Assembly (NCBI RefSeq): GCF_023898315.1
Contig: NC_064622.1
Span: 180,688,178 to 180,752,177 of the forward strand
Reading direction: 5' to 3'
DNA: 64,000 bases
Origin: Schistocerca nitens
Taxonomy: Eukaryota > Arthropoda > Insecta > Orthoptera > Acrididae
The notes under the pieces are model-generated. The model had not been told where the DNA came from. It saw only the letters and a program-made list of their open reading frames with translations, and made no database searches. This document shows, in pieces, positions 21,985-31,330 of the stretch. A program made the translations under genes and the position numbers. Every line of letters starts with the position of its first letter. Within the stretch, counting starts at the first letter, position 1.

Positions 21985-23048
21985 TTGAAAATCTCTTCGG
22001 GTTTTCTGCCGGATCTTAAAATCAACTTGAGTCGATATTTCGCTGATCCAACTGGTCCCCATCTTCAGGAGAATGCTGCTTCTGCTGATGAGTCCCTCTG
22101 AGAACTGATGACAGGATGCAAATCGACGTCCCATATAGTTCACCGTTCAGTACACGGCGCATGCGCTGCCCATCACGGTTGCTGACCTCCAAGACAGGGA
22201 GGTGGCGCCGCCCTTAGTAGAACACTGCTGGCAACGATATATCGCACTCAGGGCCGCACCAAAGAACGTTCAATTTTGATGCGAGATAATACAGGATTCC
22301 ACGTCTTGCTAAGAGGAAACCCATTGTCTCTGTTGATTAAATTATCCAAAAACGTAATTTCAATCGCCTCTTTATAGACATTGTTCCAAAAACTGGAAAT
22401 GTTGGCAACTACCACAGTTTCATCAAATTTCATACTGTGCTCCTCATTTAAGCAGTGTTCCGCTATTGCCGATTTTTCCGATTGTTATAGCCTCGTATGA
22501 CGGCCATATTCCAAACACCTGTCATGCACTGTGCAAATCGAATGACCAATGTAAGCCCTCCCACATTGGCACGGAATTTTGTACACACGGGGTTTCCTAA
22601 GGCCCCAAATCATCTTTCACAGAGCCGAGTAGTGCCCTAATCTTAGAAGGTGGACGGAACATACTCTTAATGTTAAAATTCCTTAAAATTCGTCCAATCT
22701 TAAACGATATGCCTCCAGCATAAGGAAGAAAGGCCACCGATCTATGTTCCTCTTCATGCAAACTCAGAGGTGGTCCAAACTCCACAGACCGACGAATCTG
22801 CTTCTCAGAGTATCCATTTTCCTTAAAAACAGCCATCAAATGCGCAAGTTCCTGGGTTAAGCTGTCCGCTTCGGAAATGGCATATGCTCTCTGTACCAAA
22901 GTCCTACGGGCGCCACTGCGTTGGTGTGGTGGATGACAACTCTTAGAACGCAGATACCGATCTGTGTGCGTCGGCTTTCGGTGAACACTTTGTCCCAAAG
23001 CACCATCTGGTATGTTATAAACTATAACGTCTATCTGCAGGTACAGAT
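21985..23048 (-). pseudogene. Penelope-like element: RT end plus GIY-YIG endonuclease
   Basis: The minus strand reads DVIVYNIPDGALGQSVHRKP then THTDRYL, the conserved region just after the reverse transcriptase core of Penelope-like elements, followed by a linker with NGYSEKQIRRSV. In a shifted frame come CVYKIPCQCGRAYIGHS, the start of a GIY-YIG nuclease, then EAIEITFLDNLINRDNGFPL and TWNPVL, the usual C-terminus. Downstream the string gaagatggggaccagttgga ... cgaaatatcg resembles the 3' region of these elements. The RT palm is missing, so the copy is 5'-truncated. It sits inside a Tc1 transposase and is the younger insertion. Confidence 0.85.
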
Positions 23049-23049
23049 C

Positions 23050-23560
23050 AAGTGCGGCTAGCACGCAGGCGGGCTGGTTTCAGGCCCTGAGCTGGCCTCC
23101 CCCTAACCAACAAATAAATATCACTGGCACCGACGCAGAACTAGCTTTCATCATAGAATACAACAGACCTCCCCTCTGCCCTCCAACGAGCTCTTACTTG
23201 ACACGACTGAAGTCGCAAACGGCGGTGGTTTGGGGTTAGTGGACTGCACACTACAGATTGTCTGGCTCGGAGCTGTCCTTGAAGTAACCGATATGTAACT
23301 GTGCGTTGTGTCACTGTGGTGCCAACTGCTACTCCAATTGCTGCTCAGACGAATTCGATCCGCAAGAGTCGTACACCGAAAACGATGGTCTTTTCTCTCA
23401 CTACTGCCACACATACGTCTGGAGTCCGACCTCTTGCTACCGTAGAATCTCGTGGCAACCACTGGAAGCAGTCATGTACAGTGGCAACATTCCTGCCTAC
23501 AATGAGCATCCAGCTTCTCATAGTCATACTGTACGACCTCGTTGAAACTCAGTGAGGTGG
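23050..23560 (-). pseudogene. Tc1 transposase, N-terminal half (decayed)
   Basis: In mixed minus-strand frames: TYRLLQGQLRARQSVVC (compare RRRLAEAGLRSRRP), then PLTPNHRRLRLQSCQVRARW and a first catalytic block reading VVFYDES followed by a stop. VGASDIYLLVRGRPAQGLKP then mirrors the DGRVRVWRRPGERLNP block. Stops and shifts are many. It breaks off exactly where Penelope-type sequence begins. Confidence 0.65.
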
Positions 23561-23833
23561 TGATAATGGCGTCATTGTTGTCTTAAAAGCATTTTTGACT
23601 GTCATCAGCTCACCACATTCAATCTCAAGGGTAACTAATGCTCATGAGCGTTACAGCGTGTGTCTAAAGAAAATATAATCTGCATGCTCGTAGTGGTTGC
23701 ACTAGCACCACTCTTATGCGAGTGGCGCACAATCTGAAGCAACGTCATATTTCAGATGTAGAACCACGTCAACCACCTTTCATTTATGTCGCACCACTCC
23801 TTCTTAGTGTTGCTATTTTTTTCCGTCAGTGTA

Positions 23834-24508
23834 CATACCTGTATGGGGCCTGAATGAAAAGTTTTGAGATCGAGTGTATCACTATTCAACGTTAGAAAAC
23901 GGGACCCTTCCGCTCATGGGGAAAAATTGTGAATGACGTACACCTATTAGCTTTAACTCTGTAATTCTAAATAACCGAGCTGCAATGGAGAATTACAGTT
24001 TTGATCGTGGAGCTCTGGAGCACATGGAGAATAAACTTCAAATTTGTAGCGCTTCCGATTAAGCATTAATTCAGAAAACAGCTCGATTCTTTCAGTGTTC
24101 CCATCAAACGTACTTGGACAGCAGTTAGTGATTCACTGTCAAGATTCGAATCTTGGAATATTGCATTCAGAACTGCCTACCCAGTGAAGCTTTCAATGAT
24201 TAGCACACTGGACTTCCATTCTTGGAATTGGGGAGGGGATTACTCTGTTTACCTAAATCGTTTATGTGAAATGTCAAGATCGCCGCTTTAGTTTCATAAC
24301 CAGTTTTTCTGTGAGTCCGAGCTTTTGCATCGCCACCAATGATCTCGTCGGCTAATATTCCTGTTTTTAATTCTCAAAACTGCTTATTATGTTGATGATT
24401 AAGAGTCTCCTCTGCGTTTACATCAAGGCGATGTTCATACGATTTCCCCCGCTTGCGCTCCCACTTTCACCCAGCACTACTGTCTTGCTGAAATAATGCC
24501 GCCATCCT
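23834..24508. other. Intergenic, no gene seen
   Basis: No recognisable coding or repeat sequence. Confidence 0.45.
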
Positions 24509-24518
24509 CCTCCCCTCA

Positions 24519-24717
24519 GATGTTCTAATGTGTGTGAAATCTTATGGGACTTAACTGCTAAGTTCATCAGTCCCTAGGCTTACACACTACTTAAATTAAA
24601 TTATCCTAAGGACAAACACACACACCCATGCCCGAGGGAGGATTCGAACCTCCGCCGGGATCAGCCGCACAGTCGGTGACTGCAGCGCCTAAGACCGCTC
24701 GGCTAATCCCGCGCGGC
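24519..24717 (-). repeat. tRNA-derived SINE (family B) with TSD
   Basis: A minus-strand element whose head (ggccgcgcgggattagccga ... ggaggttcgaatcctccctc) and tail (gtttgtccttaggataattt ... gatttcacacacattaga) are related to, but distinct from, family A. The B box is ggttcgaatcc. A 10-bp duplication cctcccctca is at 24509-24518 and 24718-24727. Confidence 0.92.
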
Positions 24718-24764
24718 CCTCCCCTCAATAGTTGATCTTGATGTGGGTGATTCGTTAATCTACA

Positions 24765-24768
<4 letters not shown>

Positions 24769-24857
<89 letters not shown>

Positions 24858-25180
24858 GATAGATAGATAGATAGAGAGATAGATAGAGAGATAGATAGAT
24901 AGAGAGATAGAGAGATAGATAGAGAGATAGATAGATACAGATTGAGATAGATACAGATTGAGATAGATAGAGATTGAGATAGATAGAGATTGAGATAGAG
25001 ATTGAGATAGATAGAGATTGAGATAGATAGAGATTGAGATAGATAGAGATTGAGATAGATAGATAGATAGAGATTGAGATAGATAGATAGATAGAGATTG
25101 AGATAGATAGATAGATAGAGATTGAGAGAGATTGAGAGAGATTGAGAGAGATTGAGATTGAGAGAGAGGGAGAGAGAGCA
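24769..25180. repeat. Compound microsatellite (AC)n-(GAGA/GATA/GATTGA)n
   Basis: About 40 bases of AC are followed by more than 350 bases of GA/GATA/GATTGA mixtures, grading from GAGA through GATAGATA to agatagatagagattgag units. The long minus-strand open frames (Leu/Ser/Ile/Tyr repeats) are products of the repeat and not genes. Confidence 0.97.
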
Positions 25181-25439
25181 ATAAGATATACTTAGAGGAG
25201 GAGAGAGGGAGGAGGAGCAAAAAATTTTTGTTGTTTGTTTCAGCAACATTTCCTTTTAAGGATGAAAGCCTTGATTATGACAGTGTGAAGAGCGAATGAA
25301 TAAATAGCTCAAGTTATACTGTGCATTAGCACGTGATGAACCGACAGATTAACCCTGCTCCCTACAATCCTTGAGGTCAATGTTAATGTCAAATTTTGAA
25401 ATTAAATCACCTTCTCTCACAAAAACTAACTCTAAAGCG

Positions 25440-25732
25440 AAGGATCTCCGTGAAATTTCAGATATATTTGACATAAGAGCAAGAGTAGGGGGAAGATATC
25501 AATTATCACCTGTGTTCTTTAAATTAGTATTACGTAACGTTATTTGGGTATGGGAAAAGACACTACAAGAAGTTCGAATAAATCTCCAACCAAAACTAGG
25601 ACCAAAAAAAGAGCCAGAATCAATTGTCTTGCGTTCGAAGATGGCCTAATGATCCTTGCCAAAGCAATAAACTCAGTCACGACTCAGATTATTCTTGTAG
25701 AAAAAATTCTTACGGAAGCAGGCCTGAATATA
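25440..25732 (+). pseudogene. LINE reverse transcriptase palm fragment
   Basis: One frame reads GGRYQLSPVFFKLVLRNVIW, a degraded form of GxRQGDxLSPxLFNLVLExV. The shifted frame reads INCLAFEDGLMILAKAI, a degraded FADDLAILA active-site motif with the aspartate pair changed, then VEKILTEAGLNI. The same protein continues after the Tc1 insertion (KSKTKYMTSKP) and after a SINE (KFKYLGEIDQ), which supports the nested order. Inactive. Confidence 0.75.
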
Positions 25733-27154
25733 CACTCCGGGAAATGGAAAAAAGAACACATTGACACCGGTGTGTCAGACCCACCATACTTGCTCCGGAC
25801 ACTGCGAGAGGGCTGTACAAGCAATGATCACACGCACGGCACAGCGGACACACCAGGAACCGCGGTGTTGGCCGTCGAATGGCGCTAGCTGCGCAGCATT
25901 TGTGCACCGCCGCCGTCAGTGTCAGCCAGTTTGCCGTGGCATACGGAGCTCCATCGCAGTCTTTAACACTGGTAGCATGCCGCGACAGCGTGGACGTGAA
26001 CCGCATGTGCAGTTGACGGACTTTGAGCGAGGGCGTATAGTGGGCATGCGGGAGGCCGGGTGGACGTACCGCCGAATTGCTCAACACGTGGGGCGTGAGG
26101 TCTCCACAGTACATCGATGTTGTCGCCAGTGGTCGGCGGAAGGTGCACGTGCCCGTCGACCTGGGACCGGACCGCAGCGACGTACGGATACACGCCAAGA
26201 CCGTAGGATCCTACGCAGTGCCGTAGGGGACCGCACCGCCACTTCCCAGCAAATTAGGGACACTGTTGCTCCTGGGGTATCGGCGAGGACCATTCGCAAC
26301 CGTCTCCATGAAGCTGGGCTACGGTCCCGCACACCGTTAGGCCGTCTTCCGCTCACGCCCCAACATCGTGCAGCCCGCCTCCAGTGGTGTCGCGGCAGGC
26401 GTGAATGGAGGGACGAATGGAGACGTGTCGTCTTCAGCGATGAGAGTCGCTTCTGCCTTGGTGCCAATGATGGTCGTATGCGTGTTTGGCGCCGTGCAGG
26501 TGAGCGCCACAATCAGGACTGCATACGACCGAGGCACACAGGGCCAACACCCGGCATCATGGTGTGGGGAGCGATCTCCTACACTGGCCGTACACCACTG
26601 GCGATCGTCGAGGGGACACTGAATAGTGCACGGTACATCCAAACCGTCATCGAACCCATCGTTCTACCATTCCTAGACCGGCAAGGGAACTTGCTGTTCC
26701 AACAGGACAATGCACGTCCGCATGTATCCCGTGCCACCCAACGTGCTCTAGAAGGTGTAAGTCAACTACCCTGGCCAGCAAGATCTCCGGATCTGTCCCC
26801 CATTGAGCATGTTTGGGACTGGATGAAGCGTCGTCTCACGCGGTCTGCACGTCCAGCACGAACGCTGGTCCAACTGAGGCGCCAGGTGGAAATGGCATGG
26901 CAAGCCGTTCCACAGGACTACATCCAGCATCTCTACGATCGTCTCCATGGGAGAATAGCAGCCTGCATTGCTGCGAAAGGTGGATGTACACTGTACTAGT
27001 GCCGACATTGTGCATGCTCTGTTGCCTGTGTCTATGTGCCTGTGGTTCTGTCAGTGTGATCATGTGATGTATCTGACCACAGGAATGTGTCAATAAAATT
27101 TCCCCTTCCTGGGACAATGAATTCACGATGTTCTTATTTCAATTTCCAGGAGTG
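25733..27154 (+). mobile_element. Tc1-type transposon with intact transposase
   Basis: The element is 1422 bases, flanked by TA (25731-25732 and 27155-27156), with short inverted ends (cactccgggaaatggaaa and the complement of tttcaatttccaggagtg). It is GC-rich compared with its surroundings. One uninterrupted transposase gene fills the middle. A polyadenylation signal aataaa is at 27092-27097, after the stop at 26999. It inserted into a LINE reverse transcriptase fragment. Confidence 0.93.
25977..26999 (+). CDS. Tc1-type transposase, apparently intact, 340 aa
   Basis: The protein would cut and paste the surrounding transposon at TA sites in the nucleus. I chose the ATG at 25977 (MPRQRGREPHVQLTDFERGR) because it starts a typical Tc1 N-terminus; the frame is open further upstream to 25761, but that part lies in the element leader. 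Residues about 12-60 form the first helix-turn-helix (FERGRIVGMREAGWTYRRIA). Residues about 65-120 include a second HTH with a basic GTGPQRRTDTRQDRR linker. The catalytic core shows VVFSDESRF (first Asp), LFQQDNARPHVSRAT (second Asp) and SPDLSPIEHVWDWMKRR (Glu). I count 32 residues between the second Asp and the Glu instead of 34. The C-terminus ends RIAACIAAKGGCTLY. At 340 codons it is the usual Tc1 length with no stop or frameshift, so activity is possible but unproven. Confidence 0.93.
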   Translation: MPRQRGREPHVQLTDFERGRIVGMREAGWTYRRIAQHVGREVSTVHRCCRQWSAEGARARRPGTGPQRRTDTRQDRRILRSAVGDRTATSQQIRDTVAPGVSARTIRNRLHEAGLRSRTPLGRLPLTPQHRAARLQWCRGRREWRDEWRRVVFSDESRFCLGANDGRMRVWRRAGERHNQDCIRPRHTGPTPGIMVWGAISYTGRTPLAIVEGTLNSARYIQTVIEPIVLPFLDRQGNLLFQQDNARPHVSRATQRALEGVSQLPWPARSPDLSPIEHVWDWMKRRLTRSARPARTLVQLRRQVEMAWQAVPQDYIQHLYDRLHGRIAACIAAKGGCTLY

Positions 27155-27187
27155 TATATAAATCCAAAACGAAATACATGACAAGTA

Positions 27188-27606
27188 AACCTGTCAGGCT
27201 GGCCGCGCGGTCTTACGTGCTGCATCCTGAACGGGAAGGCGTGGTGGTCCCCGGCACGAATCCGACCGGCGGATTATGGTCGAGGTCCGGTGTGCTGGCC
27301 AGCCTGTGGACGGTTTTTAGCGCGGTTTTCCATCTACGTCGGCGCAGGCGGGCTGGTTCCCCTTATTCTGCCTCACTTACACTACGTCGGCGATTGCTGC
27401 ACAAACTCTGTCTCCACATACACGTACATCATAATTACTGTAGCATGCAAACATTTGGGGTTACACTCGTCTGGTATGAGATGTTTCCCAGGGGGGGGGG
27501 GGGGGAGTCAACTGGGGGCCGAACCATGGAATAACTCTGATTTCAGTGAGGGGGGACGGCGGGGGGTTGGGACGACTGCTGCGGCCTGTTGTAGGGTTGT
27601 GAACCA
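27188..27606 (+). repeat. SINE family C, long copy
   Basis: The head ggctggccgcgcggtcttac with a B-box-like ggcacgaatccgaccggcgg is followed by gtgctggccagcctgtggac and ggtttttagcgcggttttcc. A G15 run at 27491-27505 and the block ggcctgttgtagggttgtga then gaaccactc follow. This order is shared with the fragment at 7785-7975 and, from memory, with a common grasshopper SINE. It interrupts a LINE reading frame between TSKP and KFKYLGE. Ends are approximate and no duplication was found. Confidence 0.75.
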
Positions 27607-27880
27607 CTCAATATCCGAAACAATTGGAAGCATCAACGAAGTTTAAAAATTAAAATACTTGGGAGAAATTGATCAAATCAATGTACTAAATAAGGAAACC
27701 AAGGACATCACAGCCCTAAACATTGAGATTGCATGCCATTACTCCAAGGACCTCTACAATAAAAAATCAATCACCATAAATGCAAAAATAGCTGAATAGG
27801 AGAAATGGAGGGAATACAAAAGAGAGACAAAATCCTTGGAGAACTATGCGGCCAAAAATTAACGAAACACTGAAATATGC
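27607..27880 (+). pseudogene. LINE reverse transcriptase thumb fragment
   Basis: Reads ETIGSINEV, a stop, then KFKYLGEIDQINVLNKETKD and IACHYSKDLYNKKSITINAK. This corresponds to the KFKYLGxxI and Y..KS.S...K region following the palm in the LINE whose earlier part is at 25440-25732. Stops are present. Confidence 0.7.
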
Positions 27881-28459
27881 TCTAAGGAACAACAAAATTC
27901 TGTATAGAAAACTACAAAAAGTTGTAGCTATTTCGTAAAGAAGTGCTACTTTCCTTTTATCTTGGAGAAAATCAGACCATGTAAAATATTACAATGACAC
28001 AGCAACAGAAAGAACAAAAATATCTGGTTCATTTTAACTAGAGAAAGCCTATGCGAAATGTGAACCTCTGTAGGATTTATGTTATCCTTCTTTGCCCTAG
28101 TTATTTCACTCTGTGGCCGGATGCCCTTTCCGACGACAAAGTGACCAAGGTAACCCAAAGCTGTCGTCACTGGCAACGTGCACTAGAATGTCAACGTTGA
28201 GCGTGCCGAGTTTCTGAGTTCATGGAGTGGAAGAAGCACAATGCGGAGCACTTCCTAAGGTGCAGAGTAATATTAAGGATATCAAATATTCTGAACACGC
28301 TTTTGACATAGACCAACGAGACGGAAGAATGCCGCCTACGTCCAAAGCAGGCAATATCTCCGTCTGAATTTTCTCATTATGAGAGTATTGAAAGGTGATT
28401 TGTTTTAATTGTTATAAACCATTCTAAACCAAGATCGCACAAAAAAATTTTATTCTACA
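27881..28459. other. Intergenic, no gene seen
   Basis: No recognisable coding or repeat sequence. Confidence 0.45.
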
Positions 28460-28620
28460 CAACCGGCTTCGACAGTCTTATCTGTCATTTTCAGGTCCGT
28501 AAGAAAATGCGTTGCTTGGAATAAGTCTCTCAAATATTATAGCTTAACGTATGAGATATATTCCTAGTACTGTATTTTCTTACAGACCTGAAGTTGACAG
28601 CTGAGATAGTTGAAACCGAT
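28460..28620. repeat. 161-bp fold-back repeat, copy 1
   Basis: The left arm (aaccggcttcgacagtctta ... tcaggtccgtaagaaaat) and right arm (attttcttacagacctgaag ... tagttgaaaccgat) are imperfect inverted repeats of about 50 bases around ataagtctctcaaat...gagatatat. The pattern of cctgaag followed by gaaaccg resembles terminal sequences of Penelope-like elements. Confidence 0.75.
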
Positions 28621-28772
28621 TCTCCTGAACAAATAATATTTTGTGCGGTATTGGCTTTTGATTGGTTTTGAACATATCTCTGTCTGTCTCTTTCCAGCAC
28701 ACAGTTCGGAGATGCCATACCGGATTTCAGCTGTACGCATATTTGGTGGGTTTCATATTAGATCCTATGAAC

Positions 28773-28933
28773 AACCGGTTTCAACGGTCTTATTTGCCAT
28801 CTTCAGATCCGTAAGAACTTGTAATACTTGAAATAAGTCTCTCAAATGTTGTAGCTTAACTTGTGAGACATATTCCAAGTATTGCATTTTCTTACAGACC
28901 TGAAGATGACAGCTAAGACTGTTAAAGCCAGTT
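28773..28933. repeat. 161-bp fold-back repeat, copy 2
   Basis: Same structure and length as copy 1, offset by about 313 bases, with the same core ataagtctctcaaatgttgtagc and arms tcaacggtcttatttgccat and cctgaagatgacagctaaga. Confidence 0.75.
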
Positions 28934-29195
28934 TAGAGCACCGGTTTCAGAGGAACAGCACGTTGAGGACCACTCGAAAACGCGTCGTTATTGGTGCGAT
29001 TTGTTGTAATAAAATGATGAAGAAAGTCATACTGGTGGTTAAGGCATTAAATATTTAGTGGTTACCGCATTGTAATCTGCGTGTAATGAAAGTATGCCGT
29101 TTCGAAGCATCAGCATATTGAAGAACCATGAAAAACGTGTTGCTCCAGATAAAATTAAAACTAAACTCCTCCCGAACAGGCTATAAAGGCCAAAC

Positions 29196-29491
29196 AATAC
29201 TGACCGGCCGCCGTGTCATCCCCAGCTCACAGTCGTCACTGGATGCGAATACGGAGGGGCATGTGGTCAGCACACCGTTCTCCCGGCCGTATGTCAGTTT
29301 CCTAGACCGGAGCCGCTACTTCTCAATCACGTAGCTCCTGAGTTCGCCTCACAAGGTGCTGAGTGCATCCCGCTTACCAACAGCCCTCGGCAGACCGGAT
29401 GGTCACCCATCCAAGTGCTGCCCAGCCCGACAGCGCTTAACTTCGGTGATCTGACGGGAACCGGTGTCACCACTGCGGCTAGGCCGTTGGC
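29196..29491 (-). repeat. 5S rRNA-derived SINE
   Basis: On the minus strand the first 115 or so bases (29491 down to about 29375) follow 5S rRNA: gccaacggcctagccgcagt, caccggttcccgtcagatca, ccgaagttaagc, cacttggatgggtgaccatc and gggctgttgg. This is followed by an unrelated tail of about 180 bases. A 5S head with internal promoter joined to a non-rRNA tail is the layout of SINE3-class elements. I reject a real 5S gene because the sequence diverges at many conserved sites and continues into the tail. Confidence 0.82.
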
Positions 29492-29629
29492 CGTTTCTCC
29501 GGATATGTCATTATTAAATATCAGTTAGCAACATATTGGCGATTAAAGTCCTCAGGATATGTTAGGATACAAAACATGGTCCTGTAATACAGAGCTAAGT
29601 CTAGTGTGATGAACAGAGACGCAGAATCA

Positions 29630-29940
29630 GAAAGCAACTCCGCACTGTCGTAACGGATACGTTCGTCGTACGTCCTGCACTGTTTCGTTTCAAGCAGTGT
29701 TACTTCTCTGTTAGCACTGACAACTCTGCGCAAAGGTCGCTGTTGTCGGTCGGTAAGTGAAAGCCGTCGGGCATTGCTTTGTCTGCGGTGAGAGGTAACG
29801 CCTGAAATTTTGTATTCTCGGCACCAACTTGACACTGTTAGGAACTGCCTAACGATTTCCGAAAATAAATGTCCCGTGTGTCTAGCTCCAACTGCCATTC
29901 CGTGTTCAAAGTCTGTTGATTTCCGTCGTGCGGCCATAAT
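29630..29940 (-). pseudogene. Tc1-type transposase N-terminal fragment
   Basis: Reads MAARRKSTDFEHGMAVGARH, then TGHLFSEIVRQFLTVSSWCR and YKISGVTSHRRQSNARRLSL, then TDRQQRPLRRVVSANREVTL. This fits the paired helix-turn-helix DNA-binding region and linker of a Tc1 transposase of a different lineage from the intact copy at 25977-26999. A serine-valine-type gap shortens the recognition helix. The catalytic domain is absent and the frame runs into unrelated residues. Confidence 0.75.
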
Positions 29941-29949
29941 CATGTCGGA

Positions 29950-31143
29950 AACCTTTTCACAGGAATCACTTGAGTACAAATGACACCTCCGCCAATGCAC
30001 TGCCCTATAATACCTTGTGTACGCGACACTACTGTCATCTGTATATGTGCATATCGTGTATACCTCAGTGTATAGCATATTCATGGACGTTAAAGTTTTT
30101 ATTTACATATACTACAAACAGAACAACACGACTAGCGTGCAGACAAGGAAGGAAATGTACATTTCATGGAGGTAACGCATGAATTTTAAGCCCGTTCATT
30201 TTGTAAACAAAATTTGCGATTCAAGACCCTATAAACTGCCGCTGGAGAGAGTTGCAGTCGCAACGCACCAAAGTATATTTTTTGTTTTACGAAGGCAAAT
30301 CACATTAACCAGCACATCCAATTTGATGCTATACAGTGTCCCATCCAGTCGATTTTAACGTCCGCGTCCATGTTGACGTGAGCAGCTTCGTCTCACGTGA
30401 GGACTGCTTTAAAGCTATCGCAGCTCGTGTACTCCTGTCCATATCGAGAACACGTATGTATTGTGTAGTCGGCACTCATTATGTGTAGCCCCAAACTGCC
30501 GCTGGAGCGCGCTGCGGTCGCTTCTGCCATGATGAGGCACACGCCGGCATGCACACGACGCATTGTTTCTGAGCCTTCAGTTGGACGGTGGACATCCAGT
30601 CAGCGCTTCACACGCCGGCCGATTTGACAATGGATTAAAGGATGGGACTCGTGTGGACTGTGTCTCTGAACCGTATAAACGACGTTGTGTTTGTTACCGC
30701 ATTATAAACGTTTGTATAACGTATTTTCTGTGGAATGTGGGAAACAGCGCAGCATTTGCGTAAATGAGGACGGGAAACCTACTAGAAATAACATACTGTG
30801 TGGCATGAGTACCAGACGATGGTCTTTAATCCACCGTAAGGATTCCATTTGCGTCTGCCTCTCCCCCCTGTTATGGAAGCTAATGCGCAGCGCAAGACTC
30901 TATAGGAGTAGGTCTTCTGGCGAAGATATCTAAAACAGGGAAAAGATCAGAAACAAAATTAACAACTTCAGTGACTTTTAGGGAAAGAAAAAAAAAGTAA
31001 CATGGCCGGAAATAAAATCCATAGAATAGTGACCATAAAATAACTGTAATTTATGTAGAGTCACAAAAAGACCAGTCTATAAATAACGAGCTTTCGGAAC
31101 CGTGTCCCCCTCTTCTCCCCGTTAGTACCCGTTACAAAAAGGA
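29950..31143. other. Intergenic; short direct repeat
   Basis: A motif aaactgccgctggagagagt at about 30234 recurs as aaactgccgctggagcgcgc at about 30494. No gene recognised. Confidence 0.45.
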
Positions 31144-31160
31144 GTTCCAATATTGATCAA

Positions 31161-31313
31161 AATGGTTCAAATGGCTCTGAGAACTATGGGACTTAACATC
31201 TGTGGTCATCGGTCCCCTAGAACTTAGAACCACGTAAACCTAACTAACCTAAGGACATCACACACATCCATGCCCGAGGCAGGATTCGAACCTGCGACCG
31301 TAGCAGTCGCTCG
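31161..31313 (-). repeat. tRNA-derived SINE (family A), 5'-truncated, with TSD
   Basis: The tail and the B-box half of the head are present, but the copy stops at cgaccgtagcagtcgctcg, losing the A box and 5' end. A 17-bp duplication gttccaatattgatcaa / gttccaatgttgatcaa (one mismatch) is at 31144-31160 and 31314-31330. The truncation lies inside the duplication, so it arose during insertion. Confidence 0.93.
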
Positions 31314-31330
31314 GTTCCAATGTTGATCAA

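Larger units (their letters stand above)
21650..23831 (-). mobile_element. Degraded Tc1 element interrupted by a Penelope-like element
   Basis: The right end near 23771-23831 reads in reverse as a Tc1-type terminus (tacactgacggaaaaaaata then gcaacactaagaaggagtgg). Transposase pieces on the minus strand lie on both sides of a foreign block. The N-terminal to first-aspartate half is at 23050-23560 and the central block is at 21650-21984. The matching left terminus was not found, so that end is truncated or decayed. Confidence 0.75.

Noticed and set aside
24606-25249. Long minus-strand open frames (164-204 codons) rich in Leu, Ser, Ile and Tyr
   Set aside because: They are translations of the GATA/GAGA/AC microsatellite and a SINE head.
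26081-26642. Minus-strand open frames of 101-143 codons
   Set aside because: Antisense shadows of the GC-rich intact Tc1 transposase.
29375-29491. Possible 5S rRNA gene on the minus strand
   Set aside because: Many differences from a normal 5S sequence, and it continues into a non-rRNA tail; read as a 5S-derived SINE.
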